Shown: positions 24,482-37,409, counted from the first letter of the stretch. The stretch: DNA of 64,000 nucleotides from Liquidambar formosana (GCA_039720395.1 CM077826.1:16115962-16179961); one strand, 5' to 3'. Notes: generated from the sequence alone by a model not told the origin. A program made the numbers and translations.

Positions 24482-25938
24482 TTATGCCTAATACAAACTG
24501 CATATGGGCTGTAATTCATGGTAAATTGATTGGTTAATAAATCTGGAATTTATGTTCATGCATTAGAATGGTTTCCCTCTCATGGCCGAACCTAGGGTTA
24601 ATGAACCCTAGGTTAATTCTCCTTCTACTCCTCTTCTAAAATAGTTTTAGGGCTGCTGGTTATTCAAAAGTTGAATGGGGATTGAGTTTGGAGAAGATGA
24701 TGAACAGTTTTCATGGTAGCCATGAAAAACCGTCATCTTGTTTTGCATGCCGAAATCAGAGTTCCTCTCCAAAATTTTCGAGCCATATATGGTTAGAAAG
24801 CTCTTCGAATCAGCTTTAAAACCCAACAAACGGTTCATCGATCTGAGTTTTGTAGTGAAAGTTATGAATTTTTTACTACAGGCTGTCAGGGAAGACAGTT
24901 TTGCTCGGGAATGATGTAACAGCCACAATTGTGAGTTTTTGATGGAGATCAAAAGCATGGCAATGGTTGCCACCACTTGGGTTATGTTCTAGACATGGTA
25001 GGAAAGGGTTCCCAAGCATTCGGATGCATCATAATTGGATTATGAGTCTAGAACAGAAGGAAGAAGGAGAAGACCACCATGTTTGAATCTGGGTTTTAGA
25101 ACCCTAGGGTTCTTGCTACTGTTATGATCAGATACTTCTGTAAAATTGATGTATATTCTTTATAGGATCATTATACATAATGTATGTATGATTTTCTTTA
25201 AGTTTTATAAGAGTCTTGATGCATAAAGAATCAAAAAGTTTGATTTCTTGGAAGAACACAGCAGGCTGTTTTTCTGCAGAAAGTCATCAATGGAGTTTTG
25301 TTCATATCTTGAGCTAGGGAACTCCAAATTGCATGAAACCAATTTTATTAGTTTCCTAAGACATGTAGGATACTAGGAAAAATAATTTGGTAGCCTGAAT
25401 TAATCATCTTGCTGGGTTTTAAATCAATTTGAGATCATGGACAGTATGCTGTCAAATTCTGGACAGCCTACTGTTCTTGAATTGTTTAGAACAATTGGGG
25501 ATGATTTGATCATCCAAACCACTTCAATTAGCTTAGTAATTCATGTAGGGACATGATACAAAAGCTGTTTTTGATGGTGGAGTCGAATTGATTAAGTTTT
25601 AGAAACTTTTGTGACCTTGGAGGTCCTCCCATGGTGGTGCCAGCACTGGGTTCTTGAAACCCTAATGTTCTTTGAAGAAGACAGCCCTCTTGGCCACCCC
25701 ACACGTGTCCATGGGCTTGGCCCACACCCTAGCTCGAGTCCCCTTTGCTGGCCATGGCCTCCCACGGCCTGGCCAAGCCATGGCAGCCTTGCTTAGCCAT
25801 GGCAGCCCACTATAGGTGGCGGCAGCCTTAGGGTTTCTTAGGAAACCCTAATTCCCTTTAATGATGAAACCCTAAATCTATTAATGGCATTAATTAAAAA
25901 CCCTAATTGACTATTAATTACCTTAATTAAAATGTTTA

Positions 25939-26333
25939 ATGATTGGTCATTAATTGACCAATCATGGTTATTAATCATCAGGGTATAATTAAGTGCATTT
26001 ATGATGTCTAGGGTTTAGGGTTTAGGAAACCCTAATTCATATTAATTAAACCCTAATTCTATTAATGCATTAATTAATAACTAAACCTAGTAATTAATGT
26101 GTCTAACCTAGGGTTAAATGATTGGTCATTAATGACCAATCATGATCATTAATGGTTTAGTAATTAATCATTGGCATTTAATAGGTTTAAGGTTTAGGGT
26201 TTTAGAAACCCTAATTAGTGCATATTAATTAGGAGTAATTAATATCCTAGGTGGCATTAATTAAACCCTAATCCTAATCATTAATACCGTATAAACCTAG
26301 GGTTTAAATGATTGGCCATTAATTGACCAATCA
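25939..26333. repeat. Three dispersed TGATTGGTCA palindromes
   Basis: Arms TGATTGGTCA and TGACCAATCA occur at 25940-25964, as a 26-bp perfect palindrome at 26118-26143, and with one mismatch at 26308-26333. Each is followed by related AT-rich sequence with a CCTAGGGTTTA-like motif, so the unit of about 180 bp has been duplicated. Confidence 0.7.
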
Positions 26334-27541
26334 TAAGGCATTTAATGCATTAGGGTTACACTTAGGGTTTAGAGTTAATGCATTTAGGGTTTAGGGTTTT
26401 AGGAAACCCTAATGCACTAATTAATTAATAAAATGATTTTATTTAATTCCGAAATTGATTATTTAATTAATGGTGATTAATTTTATATTGTTTTAAATGG
26501 TTTAAAACACAATTTAGGATTAAATAAAAATCTAGAAATTTTAATTAAATAAAATTGTTTTGTTTAATTAAAAAGATCCTAATATTTGATATTAGAGTTT
26601 AATTAGGGGACTTTAAATGTTTCAATTGATTTGATTAATTGAAATTAAATGTCTTAAATGTTAAGACTTAATTAATTCAGGAACTTATGCATCTCCTAAT
26701 AAGATTAGGACACATTAATGAGATTAATGAAAACTAATCAATAGAGTTACCATGAATGCCCATATGTTTATTGCTTACAGTTATTTCCTTTATTATGCAA
26801 TATGATTGTATGGTTAAGGATGGATGATGATTATGGACTATACCCTTTAAACCAATTGTGATTGGCCGTCTTATGAATGGGTTGTATAATTTTTCAAGAG
26901 TTGTTAATTTTTGGTGATGTATTATTTGTTTGGGGCTTGCATGCCACCTTCTTCTCTCTCTCTCTATCATTCTCTTATGTACCCCACATTCCCCTTATGT
27001 ATCCCTTTCTTTAAAATTATGTAAATGTTATGTAATCGAGAGCGCACTAAGGAGCATGGTGGACCTAAAAGAGCATGGTGGAGCCCAACAAGCCTATGGT
27101 GGAGACCATGAAGCTAATGGAGGAGATTGAAGGACTTGAAAGCTTGGAGAAGATTTTCAAGAGTGCATGCTATGTTTCGAATGAATGTTTTACGATCACC
27201 TACACCCACCTTAGACCTTAGATTCAATTCATTGGCTTGGATTGAATCCTCTTAAAGTCCATAATCATCATAGTGGGAGCTTTTAATAAGATTAATAGTG
27301 ATAGCTCCAAATCCAAAGATCGTTATATGTCACCTTATAGGGACTAATATCGATAAGTGGATTATATATATATAATGTTGTTATATATTTCTTATTTAAA
27401 TGCATGAGATGTATGTTAGATTAGTTAATTTGATGAGACCCTTAAAACCCCTCTCTTTTAATATTAAGTTGGAAATGGAGAATACATTAGGGAATGGATT
27501 CTTCATTGCCTTCCATCATTATAGGATCATCTAACGTCCCT

Positions 27542-27852
27542 TAATGTGGGTACCTGGCTGCAGACATGTAGGAGCTACCCATATTAAAGACATTACTTGA
27601 AACTATCACATATGTAGATATCATGGGGTGCCTAAGCTGGTATATACCAAGAAACTAACATGTGAGGTATATATTTGGTGAAACATACCTGTGTGAATGA
27701 TGGGTTTAACTTAACTAGGGAAGTATTCCAAGAAACTAACATGTGAGGAGTATGTACCCTAGAGGCAAAATGATTGGAACTTGCTTATGAAGCAATAGAC
27801 AAAGAGTTGTCTTCTTACTGTGGGTTAGAAGTCAAGAAACTAACATGTGAGG
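27542..27852. repeat. Loop-conserved hairpins before Copia-1 gag
   Basis: Three hairpins share the loop core AAGAAACTAACATGTGA but have different arms: TATATACC/GGTATATA (27641-27673), TATTCC/GGAGTA (near 27724-27754) and TAGAAGTC/GGCTTCTA (near 27826-27857). An earlier one (27542-27586) has 11-bp arms TAATGTGGGTA/TACCCATATTA and a longer loop with ACATGTAGG. Confidence 0.75.
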
Positions 27853-28030
27853 CTTCTAGGTCACAGTGGGACCCCAATCCCCATTAGGAATGAGATTCCC
27901 GAATTCCATCAGAGGGTGTATGGAATTTGATAAAATAGTGGGAGGTACCATATGATTAAAGACCCGATCATTATGGATTAAAAATGAAATCTAATTCTCT
28001 ATTTTAATTTTTTATATGTAGTTCATTGAA

Positions 28031-28840
28031 ATGGCTCACCTCAATCTGTTATCCAAAATATTGGACACCAACCATTTGACTGGACCTAATTATCTTGATT
28101 GGCTAAGGAATTTGAAAATCGTTTAAAATTCCGAAAAGATTACCTACACACTTGATGGCCCACTTCCTAAGGCTCCTGCTGAGACTGCAACTCAGCAGGA
28201 GAAAGACGCTTATTAGAAGCGCATGGACGATAACCTAAAGGCAAGATGCTATATGATGGCATCCATAAGCCCTGAGCTTCAGAAGCAACATGAGTCCATG
28301 AGTAGCGCTCCCGACATCTTTCTCCACTTACAAGAGCTGTATAGGGAGCAAAGTAGGACCGCTAAATATAATATTGTCAAGGATCTATTCAAGGCAAGGA
28401 TGAACGAGGGTTCATCCGTGACTGATCACACCTTGAAGATGATCAACCATATCGAGCAGCTTGAGAAGCTTGATGTGATCATTGAAGCTGATATGTGTTT
28501 AGACATTATTCTGCAGTCCCTTCCTGATTCATTTGGGCCGTTCATTATGAATTTTCATATGAACAAGCTTGAGCCCACTCTCCCTGGGCTACACAATTTG
28601 CTCAAGATGACTGAGGAGACGATGAAGAAAGGGAAAAGTTCTTTGCTCGCATTTGATGGAGCTTCTACTTCCAAAGCCAAACCTAAGCCCAAGGGCAAGG
28701 GAAAAGGCAAGGGTAAGAGTACCCAAGGGAAGAAGAAGAAGAACTTAAAGCCGAAGGGAGGCATCAAGAAAGGTAATACCGACAAGGCCAAAGGAACCTG
28801 TTTTCACTATGGCAAGGATGGGCACTGGAAACGTAACTAG
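28031..28840 (+). pseudogene. Copia-1 gag, nonsense-broken
   Basis: Starts at ATG 28031 (MAHLNLLSKILDTN), typical of Copia gag with a central conserved helix-rich part (AKYNIVKDLFKARM) and a basic lysine-rich tail. In-frame stops at 28124-28126 (TAA) and 28214-28216 (TAG) interrupt it, and the final TAG at 28838-28840 falls where the zinc knuckle's last Cys should be. That knuckle reads CFHYGKDGHWKRN, so its second Cys is Tyr. Gag normally packages the RNA; this copy cannot make a functional one. Confidence 0.82.
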
Positions 28841-30966
28841 CGGGAGTATCTGGATACTCTAAAGAACCGACCTTTGGAAGGTATGGATCATGCTCTAAAC
28901 TAAATGTTAGTTCTGCTTCCACTTGGGTACTTAATTCTGATGTGAATTTTGAATTCCATGCAGAATCTAGTGGGAAGCAGAAGGCAGAGTAAAGGCGAAT
29001 CAACCCTACAAGTGGGGAATGGAGCAAACGTTGCTGCATTAGCTGTGGGGCTTGTCGCTTGACTCTACCTAATGGAGTAGTTTAGAAATAATAGTTGGCT
29101 ATCTTTACATTCCAGAAGTTATTAGAAACATTAATTTTATTTCAGTTTTATCTAAACGAGGTTTTAGTTTGATTTAATAAATGTTTTCTATTAAATGAAG
29201 AGTTCATTACTTCTGGAGTTTATGTGGATGGCCTTTATTTTCTAAACTTTATTGCAAATATAAATTGCAATGGAGCATGATAGTTCTAAATTGAATGCTA
29301 ATAAACCTAAGAGAACAAGATATACATAATGATGTATGTAGAAGTTTCTCTTACTTTACAACCTTTACCAATGATTCATTCTAGGTTTGGGTGTGTATAC
29401 TTAATGAAGTACAAGTCTGAAACATTTGAAAGGTTCAAAGAATTCAGATATGAAGTAGAGAAACAAACCGGTAAAAGTATTAAAGCTCTTCGATTAGATC
29501 GGGGAGGCGAATATTTAACCAGTTAATTTTCAGATCAACTTGTTCAAACAGGCATTCAAATGGACACCTCTTGGAACACCATAACTTAATGGTGTGTCAG
29601 AAAGGAGGAAGAGGACCTTATTGGATATGGTCTAATCCATGATAAGTTACAACGACCTAATATTATCCTTGTTAGGATATGCCCTAGAAATTGCCACGTA
29701 CCTGTGAAACAGAGTTCAAACTAAGGCTGTCCCTTAAGACCTATATGAGATATGGAAAGGGAAGCACCAAACCTTAAGCATATTAAGGTATGGGGTTGCA
29801 CTACATATGTAGAGACATATGATGTAACCAAATTGGAAATCAAGATAACTTAAATGTAGGTTTGTGGTTTATCCTAAAAGGAGTTTAGGATATCATATCT
29901 ATCATCCTGATGAACAAAAGTGTTTGTTAGTGAGTTTGCAATCTTTCTTGAAAAAGAGTTTATTCAAGAAGGAGGCAATAACAGGAAAATAGAACTCAAA
30001 GAGTTGTCTAATGAGACACAAACCAACATTGATGCAACCCCTGTCCCTATTGAGACAGAACCCGTTATTGTACCATGATTGTATAAAGGGTTAGTGGGAG
30101 TGCGATCACATTTATGGTCCTATAAGTGGATGATATTCTACTTATTAGGAATAATGTAGAGATGTTGTCAAAAGTGAAAAATTGGTTTTTCACAAAGTTT
30201 CTTCATAAAAGATTTGGAAGAAGCATCCTATATTCTAGGAATAGAGGTCTATAGAGATAGATCTAAAGGATGCTAAGTCTCTCCCAATCAAAGTACATAG
30301 ACAAGATTTTGAAAGAGTTCAAAATGCATGATTCCAAAAGGAGGTCTAATTCCTGTCAGACATGGAATCAAGTTGTCTATAACTAAAAGACCAGATATCA
30401 GTTTTGCTGTAAATGTTACGAGCAGATATCAGGCAGACCTAGATGAGGAACACTGGGAAGCAGTCAAGGCTATCCTTAAGTTCTTGAGAAGAACTAAAGG
30501 ACCTATCCCTTGCCTATGGAGAAAGAAACTTGAAATGGTTGGTAGAACGGATACAGATTTTCAATCTGACGATGATGATAGGAGATCAACATCGAGGTAT
30601 GTTATCACCTTAAATGGTGGAGCTGTAAATTTGAGTGCATTGCTGCATGTTTGGATGAGTAAGTTCATTGCAGAACTAGGAGTGGTTCCTGACATTGAGA
30701 AGCCTTTACTATTGTTTTTGTGACAACAATAAGGCTAGTGCTCAAGACAAGGATCCACGGTCTCATCAAAAGTCCAAACTTTAAGCGGCGATTCCAAGTG
30801 ATTAGAGAGATCATTGGAAGAGATGACATATACATATAGAAGTTTAATACAACAGAGAATAAAGAATACCCCTTCACTAAGGCTATAACCCAAGTGTGTT
30901 GGATCACCATCGACAGGATATGGGTATGAGATACATGGTGGATTGGCTATAGTGCAAGTGGGAGAT
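28841..30966 (+). pseudogene. Copia-1 pol remnants
   Basis: An integrase core fragment lies at 29329-29526 (ALRLDRGGEYLTS). An RT active-site remnant at about 30117-30140 has the Tyr codon of YVDD changed to TAA (30123-30125). A C-terminal RT/RNase H piece lies at 30328-30723 (KRPDISFAVNVTSRYQ). Spacing is far too short for a full pol, so protease, most of RT and part of integrase are deleted. The purine-rich GTGGGAGA just before 30967 is the polypurine tract. Confidence 0.8.
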
Positions 30967-32635
30967 TGTTAGGATTATGCCCTAGAGCCAATCATAGAGA
31001 TGATTGTTTAGGGATTAGGAACAATCAATTGATTTCATTTATATATGTCACATTTATTATTGATTTAATAAAAGGGCTTATTCTATTATGTTTATATGCA
31101 TCATTTATATTTACATAATATGTCCATGGAGTTAGAGTTGAGAATATGAAATTACAAAGGGTTGTAATTTTGAGACTGTAAATATATCTCTGTACTAAAC
31201 TCCTAAATCATTCCTAGTTGAAGGTTCACTATGATGGACAGTAATGAACCATAGGACTAGCACTTGTTAGGTTGACTCTATAGGAGGATAGCTAGTCTCA
31301 AGCTATTTGTGTGGGGACACTACAACCAACAAGTGGGTGCCTATTATCAGAATAGGTACACTGAATGTGACCAAAGATATGAGATAAACTGAATGGAGTT
31401 TTAACCTGCCTGTCAATCAGTTTCTCATTGTTATAGTGGTACAAGTAATCCTTAGACCTGAGACACCATGGTTGTCTTATGCATGTAGCTTTAGAAGTTT
31501 GATAACACTAAGTGCAGATCCTATTCAGGGGTCTGTAAGGGTGTTCATTGGCCCTTCTGCTATATGTGTGAAGGCATGTGAGTGATCAACAAGAAATCCA
31601 TCACTCTCAGGAAAAAGGGAGTGAATGTCTCATATAGCATTCATTGAATATAACTCATTAAATCCATGGGCCCATGGTAGAATGAATATGGAAAGGAGTT
31701 TCCATAAGTTCATCTTTGAGTTGATATTAATGAATGAGTATAAAGTAATTGAACTAGGGACTTGACAGACTTCCATGTCCTATTAGTTCAATTGGAGACA
31801 TTGTGTTGATGGAAGGATGGAATTGTAACCTGTAAACTATAACAGAAGGGTTCTTTGTAAATGACTATTCACCTCATTAAAGACCACACCATGAGCCATA
31901 TGCTAGGTGTTACTCATGGTTAGTAGAAGCGCTAATTGATATAAATGAGTTATAATCAATTAGGGAATTGAAAGGAGTTTCAATTAGACCCTTAATGGAA
32001 AGTGTTCCATTGTGCACAACTTGTGCTGTTCCTACTACTTGATGATGTGAACCCAATGGGTCACACACTGATCATGCTAAGAGAGCTTGATTGTCTATGA
32101 GAGAAAGGGTATAAGTGATTAAAGAAAAGTTCTTTAAGGGGCTAATTTGTATTTGATGCAAACTAGTGGGCTAATTGTGTAATTAAAAGTAATTACACAA
32201 ATTAGATTAGGGTTTGGAATCCCCCCTTGGCCGGCCCTAGTTGGAGGCTATTTAAAGCCTTTTATGATGTGATGACATCATCACTTAATGCACTCTTGGA
32301 GGCTCCCTAGTGCTGGCCGAAAATTTCACAGCTCTCCCTCTCTCTCTCTCCCTCTTCTCCACCTCTAGCAACCCTAAGGAAGAAGAAGGAAAGGACAACT
32401 TGCTCAAGCTAGGTGTGGATACTGTTGGAGGCAGTGCACTTGGACTGCTCAATCAGAAGACAAAGCTTGGAGCATAAAGGAGAAGACTTGTTCAACTGTA
32501 AGTACCCTAACTCTCTTGGTAGTTAGGTTTATGGTTTTTGTATTAAGCATAATTAAGATTCATGGGTTTGGGAATCATAGGAAAAATTTTAAATTCCGCC
32601 TTTTGTATTTTTCCTCTCTAGTTTGATTCCCAACA
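30967..32635 (+). repeat. 3' LTR of Copia-1
   Basis: 1669 bp, same length as the 5' LTR, ending in CCCAACA and followed by the GAAGT target duplication. Confidence 0.93.
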
Positions 32636-33204
32636 GAAGTGGCCAAGGTTTCATGGAACATTTGAGATAAAAGCTCGTCAGTAGCCCCTCGAGGGTGCAT
32701 AGCTCGCACGTACATCTTCAAATGAGTCTTAGGGCAACCCGTCCCATCGAACTTTTCTAACTCCGGCATCTTGAATTGTAGTGGAATACGAGCCGTTGGA
32801 AACAGAGATAGAGTCCTCACATCGACCATGTCATCAGCTCTACGGATCCCTTTTATAGTTCTCTCTAATGCTTCTACCTTGCTAGCTAACACGGAATCAT
32901 TGCTAGTACCTTTCTCCTTGGCTTCCCTTTCTAGGTTGGTGACCTCAGGTTTCGAGCTACTTTCCCCCCTTGTCTTGGTGTTCTCATTGGATTGAGGTCC
33001 CTCTTCGGTGCCAGCCCCATGAGGTATACCCGAGGAATGGGCCTTAGAGCCATTTTGTTCAAGATCCGCCATCTTCTGTTGGTTCTCTTGAGCCATTTTC
33101 AATGCGGTATCGGATGTCTCGGCGGTATGGTCAAGCTTGGCCATGATGGCTTTCAGGCAAGCCTCAAGGTCAAAGTGCCCCTCACTAGTTCTTTCGTCGG
33201 CCAT
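32636..33204 (-). pseudogene. gag of element B, N-terminal part
   Basis: Reads from a Met at 33204 (MADERTSEGHFDLEACL) to the Copia-1 junction, then continues in frame at 22794. It includes a likely coiled-coil region and the start of the gag core (LQFKMPELEKFDGTGCPKTHLKMYV). The ORF could begin further upstream at 33270. The reading frame is intact up to the insertion. Confidence 0.8.
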
Positions 33205-34080
33205 GTCTGTCTGATGGGTAGACTCAACACTCACTAGACGCCCTTGTGGATTGCGGATCCAAGCCAGCACATCTATGGATAGAAAAGTTTTAACCTTTAG
33301 CCTAAGGATCTGTCCTAAACCTCCATATTTTCCTTAATGAATTCGGTCTCTACACCATGTTCAATTAATTCATTCCTTTTATCCAATTACCTTTACAGGG
33401 GTCATGGATTAAGGGTATGTTTTAAAGAATAGGGCATAGAGTCCTTCAATTAGGTTTAATTGATCCCCTAGGACTAGCACATCACAAACATAGCTTTACA
33501 TCCTATTTCCTTAATTTATTCCTCCTAACCCATGGCCTTAACGAAGGCTAGGGTTTAAAGGTCTATATTAAGGGCATAAGATATAAAGCCTCACACCACA
33601 AACACGGCATAGCATCATTACAAACAATTGTGGGTGCATAAAGGTGAGACCGTAGTGTCCTACAAGTCTGTCTATATGGACTAATGATAAGGGTAGGCTA
33701 GGGTCCTTCACTTGCTTGAGCAATCCTTATACCTAACCACATGTGGCATCAGGAACGCCGCGTAGGTCCAGCAGTACGTGATTAACTCATTTAATATACC
33801 CAAGGGCAAGCCCAAGGGTACTTGGCAAGAGAGGTTGATAGCTTTCGCCCCAACACATGGAATCAGGAAAACCAAGGTTGAGACTAGGCCGATCGTTGGC
33901 AAGGATACATCGAGGGACATCGATCCTAACATGCAAGAGTTTGCGCACACAATGCAATAAATGAAAGCACACAATCAAGCGGATGCAATGTGATTGATTT
34001 TAATTAAACATAAGAAATTAACCTAGCCCATTTAAACTTTATAGAGTCTAGCCCACAAATCCCCAGTGGAGTCGCCAAAC
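33205..34080 (-). other. 5' leader of element B with primer binding site
   Basis: About 875 bp between the LTR and gag. The primer site is on the minus strand at 34061-34077 (TGGCGACTCCACTGGGG), three bases from the LTR. It matches the 3' end expected for a plant tRNA-Arg, the primer typical of Ogre/Tat elements. No gene is supported in the leader. Confidence 0.72.
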
Positions 34081-36715
34081 TGTGAACCCCGGAAATTGGG
34101 CCCACAAGGGATTGAAAGAAAATGGGTTTGAAAAAGAAAAAAGGAAAGGAGTCGCCACCTTATTTTTTAAAGGAAACAAGGAAAACCCTAAAAATAGTTT
34201 GTTTTAGGAAAACAATTTGAATGACTCCATAAAAAAGGAAAGGCAAAAACCAATCTTTTGAAAACCAAAGAAATCGGGGATTCGGAGGCTAAGTTATGAC
34301 ATGGGAAGGTTCTAGGCAAAGCCTATAGGCACCCATGTCACCCTTTCGGTCTCTCAGTTCATTTGGGCTAAATTAAGATCTTTCCATACAAAAATCAGCA
34401 AGTATATCATCACAAGAATTGCATGCATATCATATATTTCATTCATCCATCCATGCATAATAAGCACATAAAAACAGAAAAAGAAAAAGAAGAAAAGAAA
34501 ACAAAAATAAACCTAGGATGCTTGGATCCTAGAACGGACTTGAGCCTCACGAAGAGCGCCTACGTACCATGCAACGAAATACATGGATCAAAGTCCACGT
34601 AGTTCGATTAGAATTAGGGTTAAGACCTAATATAAACTTATGGTTAAAACCCTAGGTTTCCTTATTTGATCAAAAGAGTTGAATATGATAGAAAGTTTGA
34701 TTTTAGGAAAGAAATCCACAAAATGGAAACTTTAATAAAAACCAAAATTTTATTTACGAAGGAAACCTTTGATTAAACCATAGACTTGTATTAAAAATTA
34801 ACCCTAGATAGGGAGAAGAGAATGAGTTAAGAAGAAAGGTGAATTGGGGCACCTTCACACCCACTTACCTGAGCGCAATTAGCTCCAAACATTAGCCATT
34901 TCAGACATGAGCAGCCCTATTTGCCATAGGACAAATACCACACCTATTTGCACCCTTACAAGTGCTCAAAACCATGCAAAAACAATGATATGCAAATCTG
35001 GACAGAATAGTATTATGGCCTAAAATCATCCACTAAGCATGCCAATAGCAAAAACAGCGAACAATAATAAGTCCTAACATATTCCTAGAACCATATCATG
35101 CATAAAAACCCTAAAACATACTAACATGCATGCAAAACTATCATGTTTACTCCATATGAAAAACATATACAGCAAACACGAAGAAAAACCAATAAAAAAG
35201 TCTACTTTATCATGCTATATGAAAACAAACACGAAACAATGACTCTAAAACCCTAAACTCACAAATATGCTTAAAAACTCACAAGACATACTTTAATCAT
35301 GCTAAAACCAAACTAAACAGAAATTATATCATGCATATTAACTAACTAAAGCAATATAACATGATGAAAATCCTAACTCTAACATGCAATGACACTAATC
35401 CTAGCACAAGGACAAACAGGAGCACAAGAATCATAACTATGCATTAAAAACCTAAAGGACAGCCCTAAAGCATGCTAAACAGTAGATAAAAAATAGATAT
35501 TCCATGTATATTAACTAGATAGAGTGTTAATACATGATAAAAAGGCTACCTTTAACATGCAATAAGCCTAACCCATATGAAAACCTAGTTTAAGCTTGAA
35601 TAGAGAAGGAGAATACCTTATTCTCTCTCAAACACTCAAGTATTAATGCATAAAGTGGCTCCCCTTGTGTTTGTAATTGTTCGTGGCTCCTCAGGTCTTT
35701 AGAGTGAATCAAACCAACACGAATCCTCCTCTTTGTCAAAGTGGTATCACAGCAAAGAGATCAAAACTCAACTCAACTTTGAAAAGAAATAGAAAACAAA
35801 AAGAGAACAAGAGAAAAGAAAAGTGATTTTCGTCACTTTGCAGCAGCAGCAACTTCAATCGCGTTTTTGGGTATGAAAACGTTGGATTTGGACAAAGCTT
35901 GTGAAATACAAAGTTGTAGAGAATTGAATTATCTTTTTAACAAGACTAATTTCATCAAATTCTGACTTCGGATGAAAAAGTTATGATTAAAATACGACTG
36001 CTGGTTTTCAGAAAATCTGCTGCTGAATTATGACGAATTTCACTCCCTCCAAACCCTCTTCTCCTCTCCTTGTTTAAAGACATTAAGAGAGTATTTATAG
36101 CTGAAATCTAGAGTTTCCCTTTCCTTCCTGGACTAGGTTTCCTTGGAGAATAATCAAAAGGTATTTTATAATGATAAAAGACTTCTAATCTGAATAGGAA
36201 AAGGAAATTGTCTTTTATAAAAATTGGGAGACTGACCGCTAACACGCATGCACATGTATCGTATGTGCGTACACACACTCATCACATACGTACACGTGTT
36301 AGTGTCATGATAAAAATGGCTAATTTAATAAAATAATTTTCTTTTCATTTTAACCAAAAATCTCATGCTGTGATTCGCACTAATTCTTCAAGGATAATCC
36401 GTAAATAACCACACTAAACTCATCATCAGGGCCACGGGACTTAATACCTCATATGCATCCATATGAACTCCAATTGACAATTTGGAGATCATTCCAAGGT
36501 CAAATGAAAAGTTTGGGACTTAAAAGACAATTATGCCCCTCAAGTCACAAAAGCTCTTATTATCCCTCAAGATCAACTCCAATTTGAACCAAAATTCATA
36601 TCCATTGTCCTTGTGACTCTAGAAAACTAATGCAAGTGACTAGACTCAAAAACAAAACAAAAACATGCATGAAATGATGAGCCCTAGTAAGGTGGTGCAA
36701 AAATGGGGTGTGACA
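34081..36715 (-). repeat. 5' LTR of element B
   Basis: 2635 bp, bounded by TGTGAACCCC and GGGTGTGACA on the plus strand. TATA box on the minus strand at 36092-36099. It lacks about 170 bp present in LTR A near 3930-4100. Confidence 0.9.
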
Positions 36716-37409
36716 GAAGGATGAAATCTTTCCCGTGGTATGTGTTTACCTTCATGATTTGAGCAAGAGAAAGACGTGATCTTTCTCGTGTTATTTGATC
36801 ACCTTGATATTTGAATGATAACCTTGATGGTTTGAACATAAGAGGGACGCGATCTCTCTCGTGATACATGATGACCTTGATGATTTGAATATGAGAAGGA
36901 TGTATCTTTCTCACGTTTTGTGATAGCCTTGATGGTATAGTTTTACCTCGTATTATTCACCAGAGCCATTGGTGTAGTATGAGAAGACTTTGCATCGAAC
37001 GCAGATTCGGTGTAAGCTATGGATACCTCGTATTATTCGCCAGAGCCATTGGCATAGTATGGGAAGACCTTTCATCGAACGCAGATTCGATGTAAGCTAT
37101 GGATACCTCGTATTATTCACCAGAGCCATTGGTGTAGTATGAGAAGCCCTTTCATTGAACGTAGTTCGATGTAAGCTGTGGATACCTCATCTTGTCCCCC
37201 CAATGAAACTAGTAAATAGCATGAGAAGAGTTCTGTAGAACTTATGAGGAGTACCTTTGTGCTTGTGTATGATGAGTTCGAAGAATTCAATGATATGATC
37301 ACTCTCTTTTCCCCAGTGGGTCTTGATGAAATCAATTCCCCGGGCAAAAATGGGTTGTTCTTTTTGTCATTGGCTCGCAAGTGAAACTTGCTCACCAATG
37401 AGAGGCTTC
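36716..37409 (+). mobile_element. Element D: 3' untranslated end of a plus-strand Tat-type Gypsy element
   Basis: Joins directly to its LTR at 37410. It contains two hairpin families. The first has about 60-bp spacing (36767-36787, 36841-36859, 36893-36912), arms such as GAGAAAG/CTTTCTC. The second is an 80-bp unit repeated three times (about 36945-37190) with a stem around the loop GAGCCAT and a second stem CATCGAA/TTCGATG. A PPT-side hairpin at 37367-37401 and AATGAGAGG then precede the LTR. The rest of D is absent; B's 5' LTR abuts it, so B probably inserted into D. Confidence 0.75.

Larger units (their letters stand above)
24482..28030 (+). other. Copia-1 long non-coding leader
   Basis: About 3.5 kb with no supported gene. 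It holds AT-rich DNA full of CCCTAATTAATTA-like repeats (25850-26720), three related palindromes (25940-25964, 26118-26143, 26308-26333), and a hairpin-rich stretch before gag (27540-27930). Confidence 0.6.
22795..32635 (+). mobile_element. Copia-1: Ty1/Copia element, recent, coding region decayed
   Basis: 9841 bp with two 1669-bp LTRs (TGTTAG to CCCAACA), a perfect 5-bp target duplication GAAGT (22790-22794 and 32636-32640), a tRNA-iMet primer site and a purine-rich tract before the 3' LTR. Reading both LTRs by eye gives about nine differences, so the insertion is young. The gag has nonsense codons and pol is in fragments, so it could move only with proteins supplied by another element. It has a long 3.5-kb leader. 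Confidence 0.93.
12541..36715 (-). mobile_element. Ty3/Gypsy Tat/Ogre-type element B, split by Copia-1
   Basis: Runs from the hairpin array (left, at the gap) to its 5' LTR at 34081-36715. The only interruption is Copia-1 at 22795-32635, inserted in gag. The primer site lies next to the LTR at 34061-34077. Its 3' LTR and one target-site copy are hidden in the gap. Except for Copia-1, gag-pro is open, and pol has one frameshift, so B was probably active fairly recently. Confidence 0.88.

Noticed and set aside
25528..25796. ORFs in the Copia-1 leader
   Set aside because: No family similarity, low complexity, both strands open at once.
33708..33978. Overlapping ORFs in the leader of element B
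   Set aside because: No recognisable domain, three overlapping frames; leader is non-coding.
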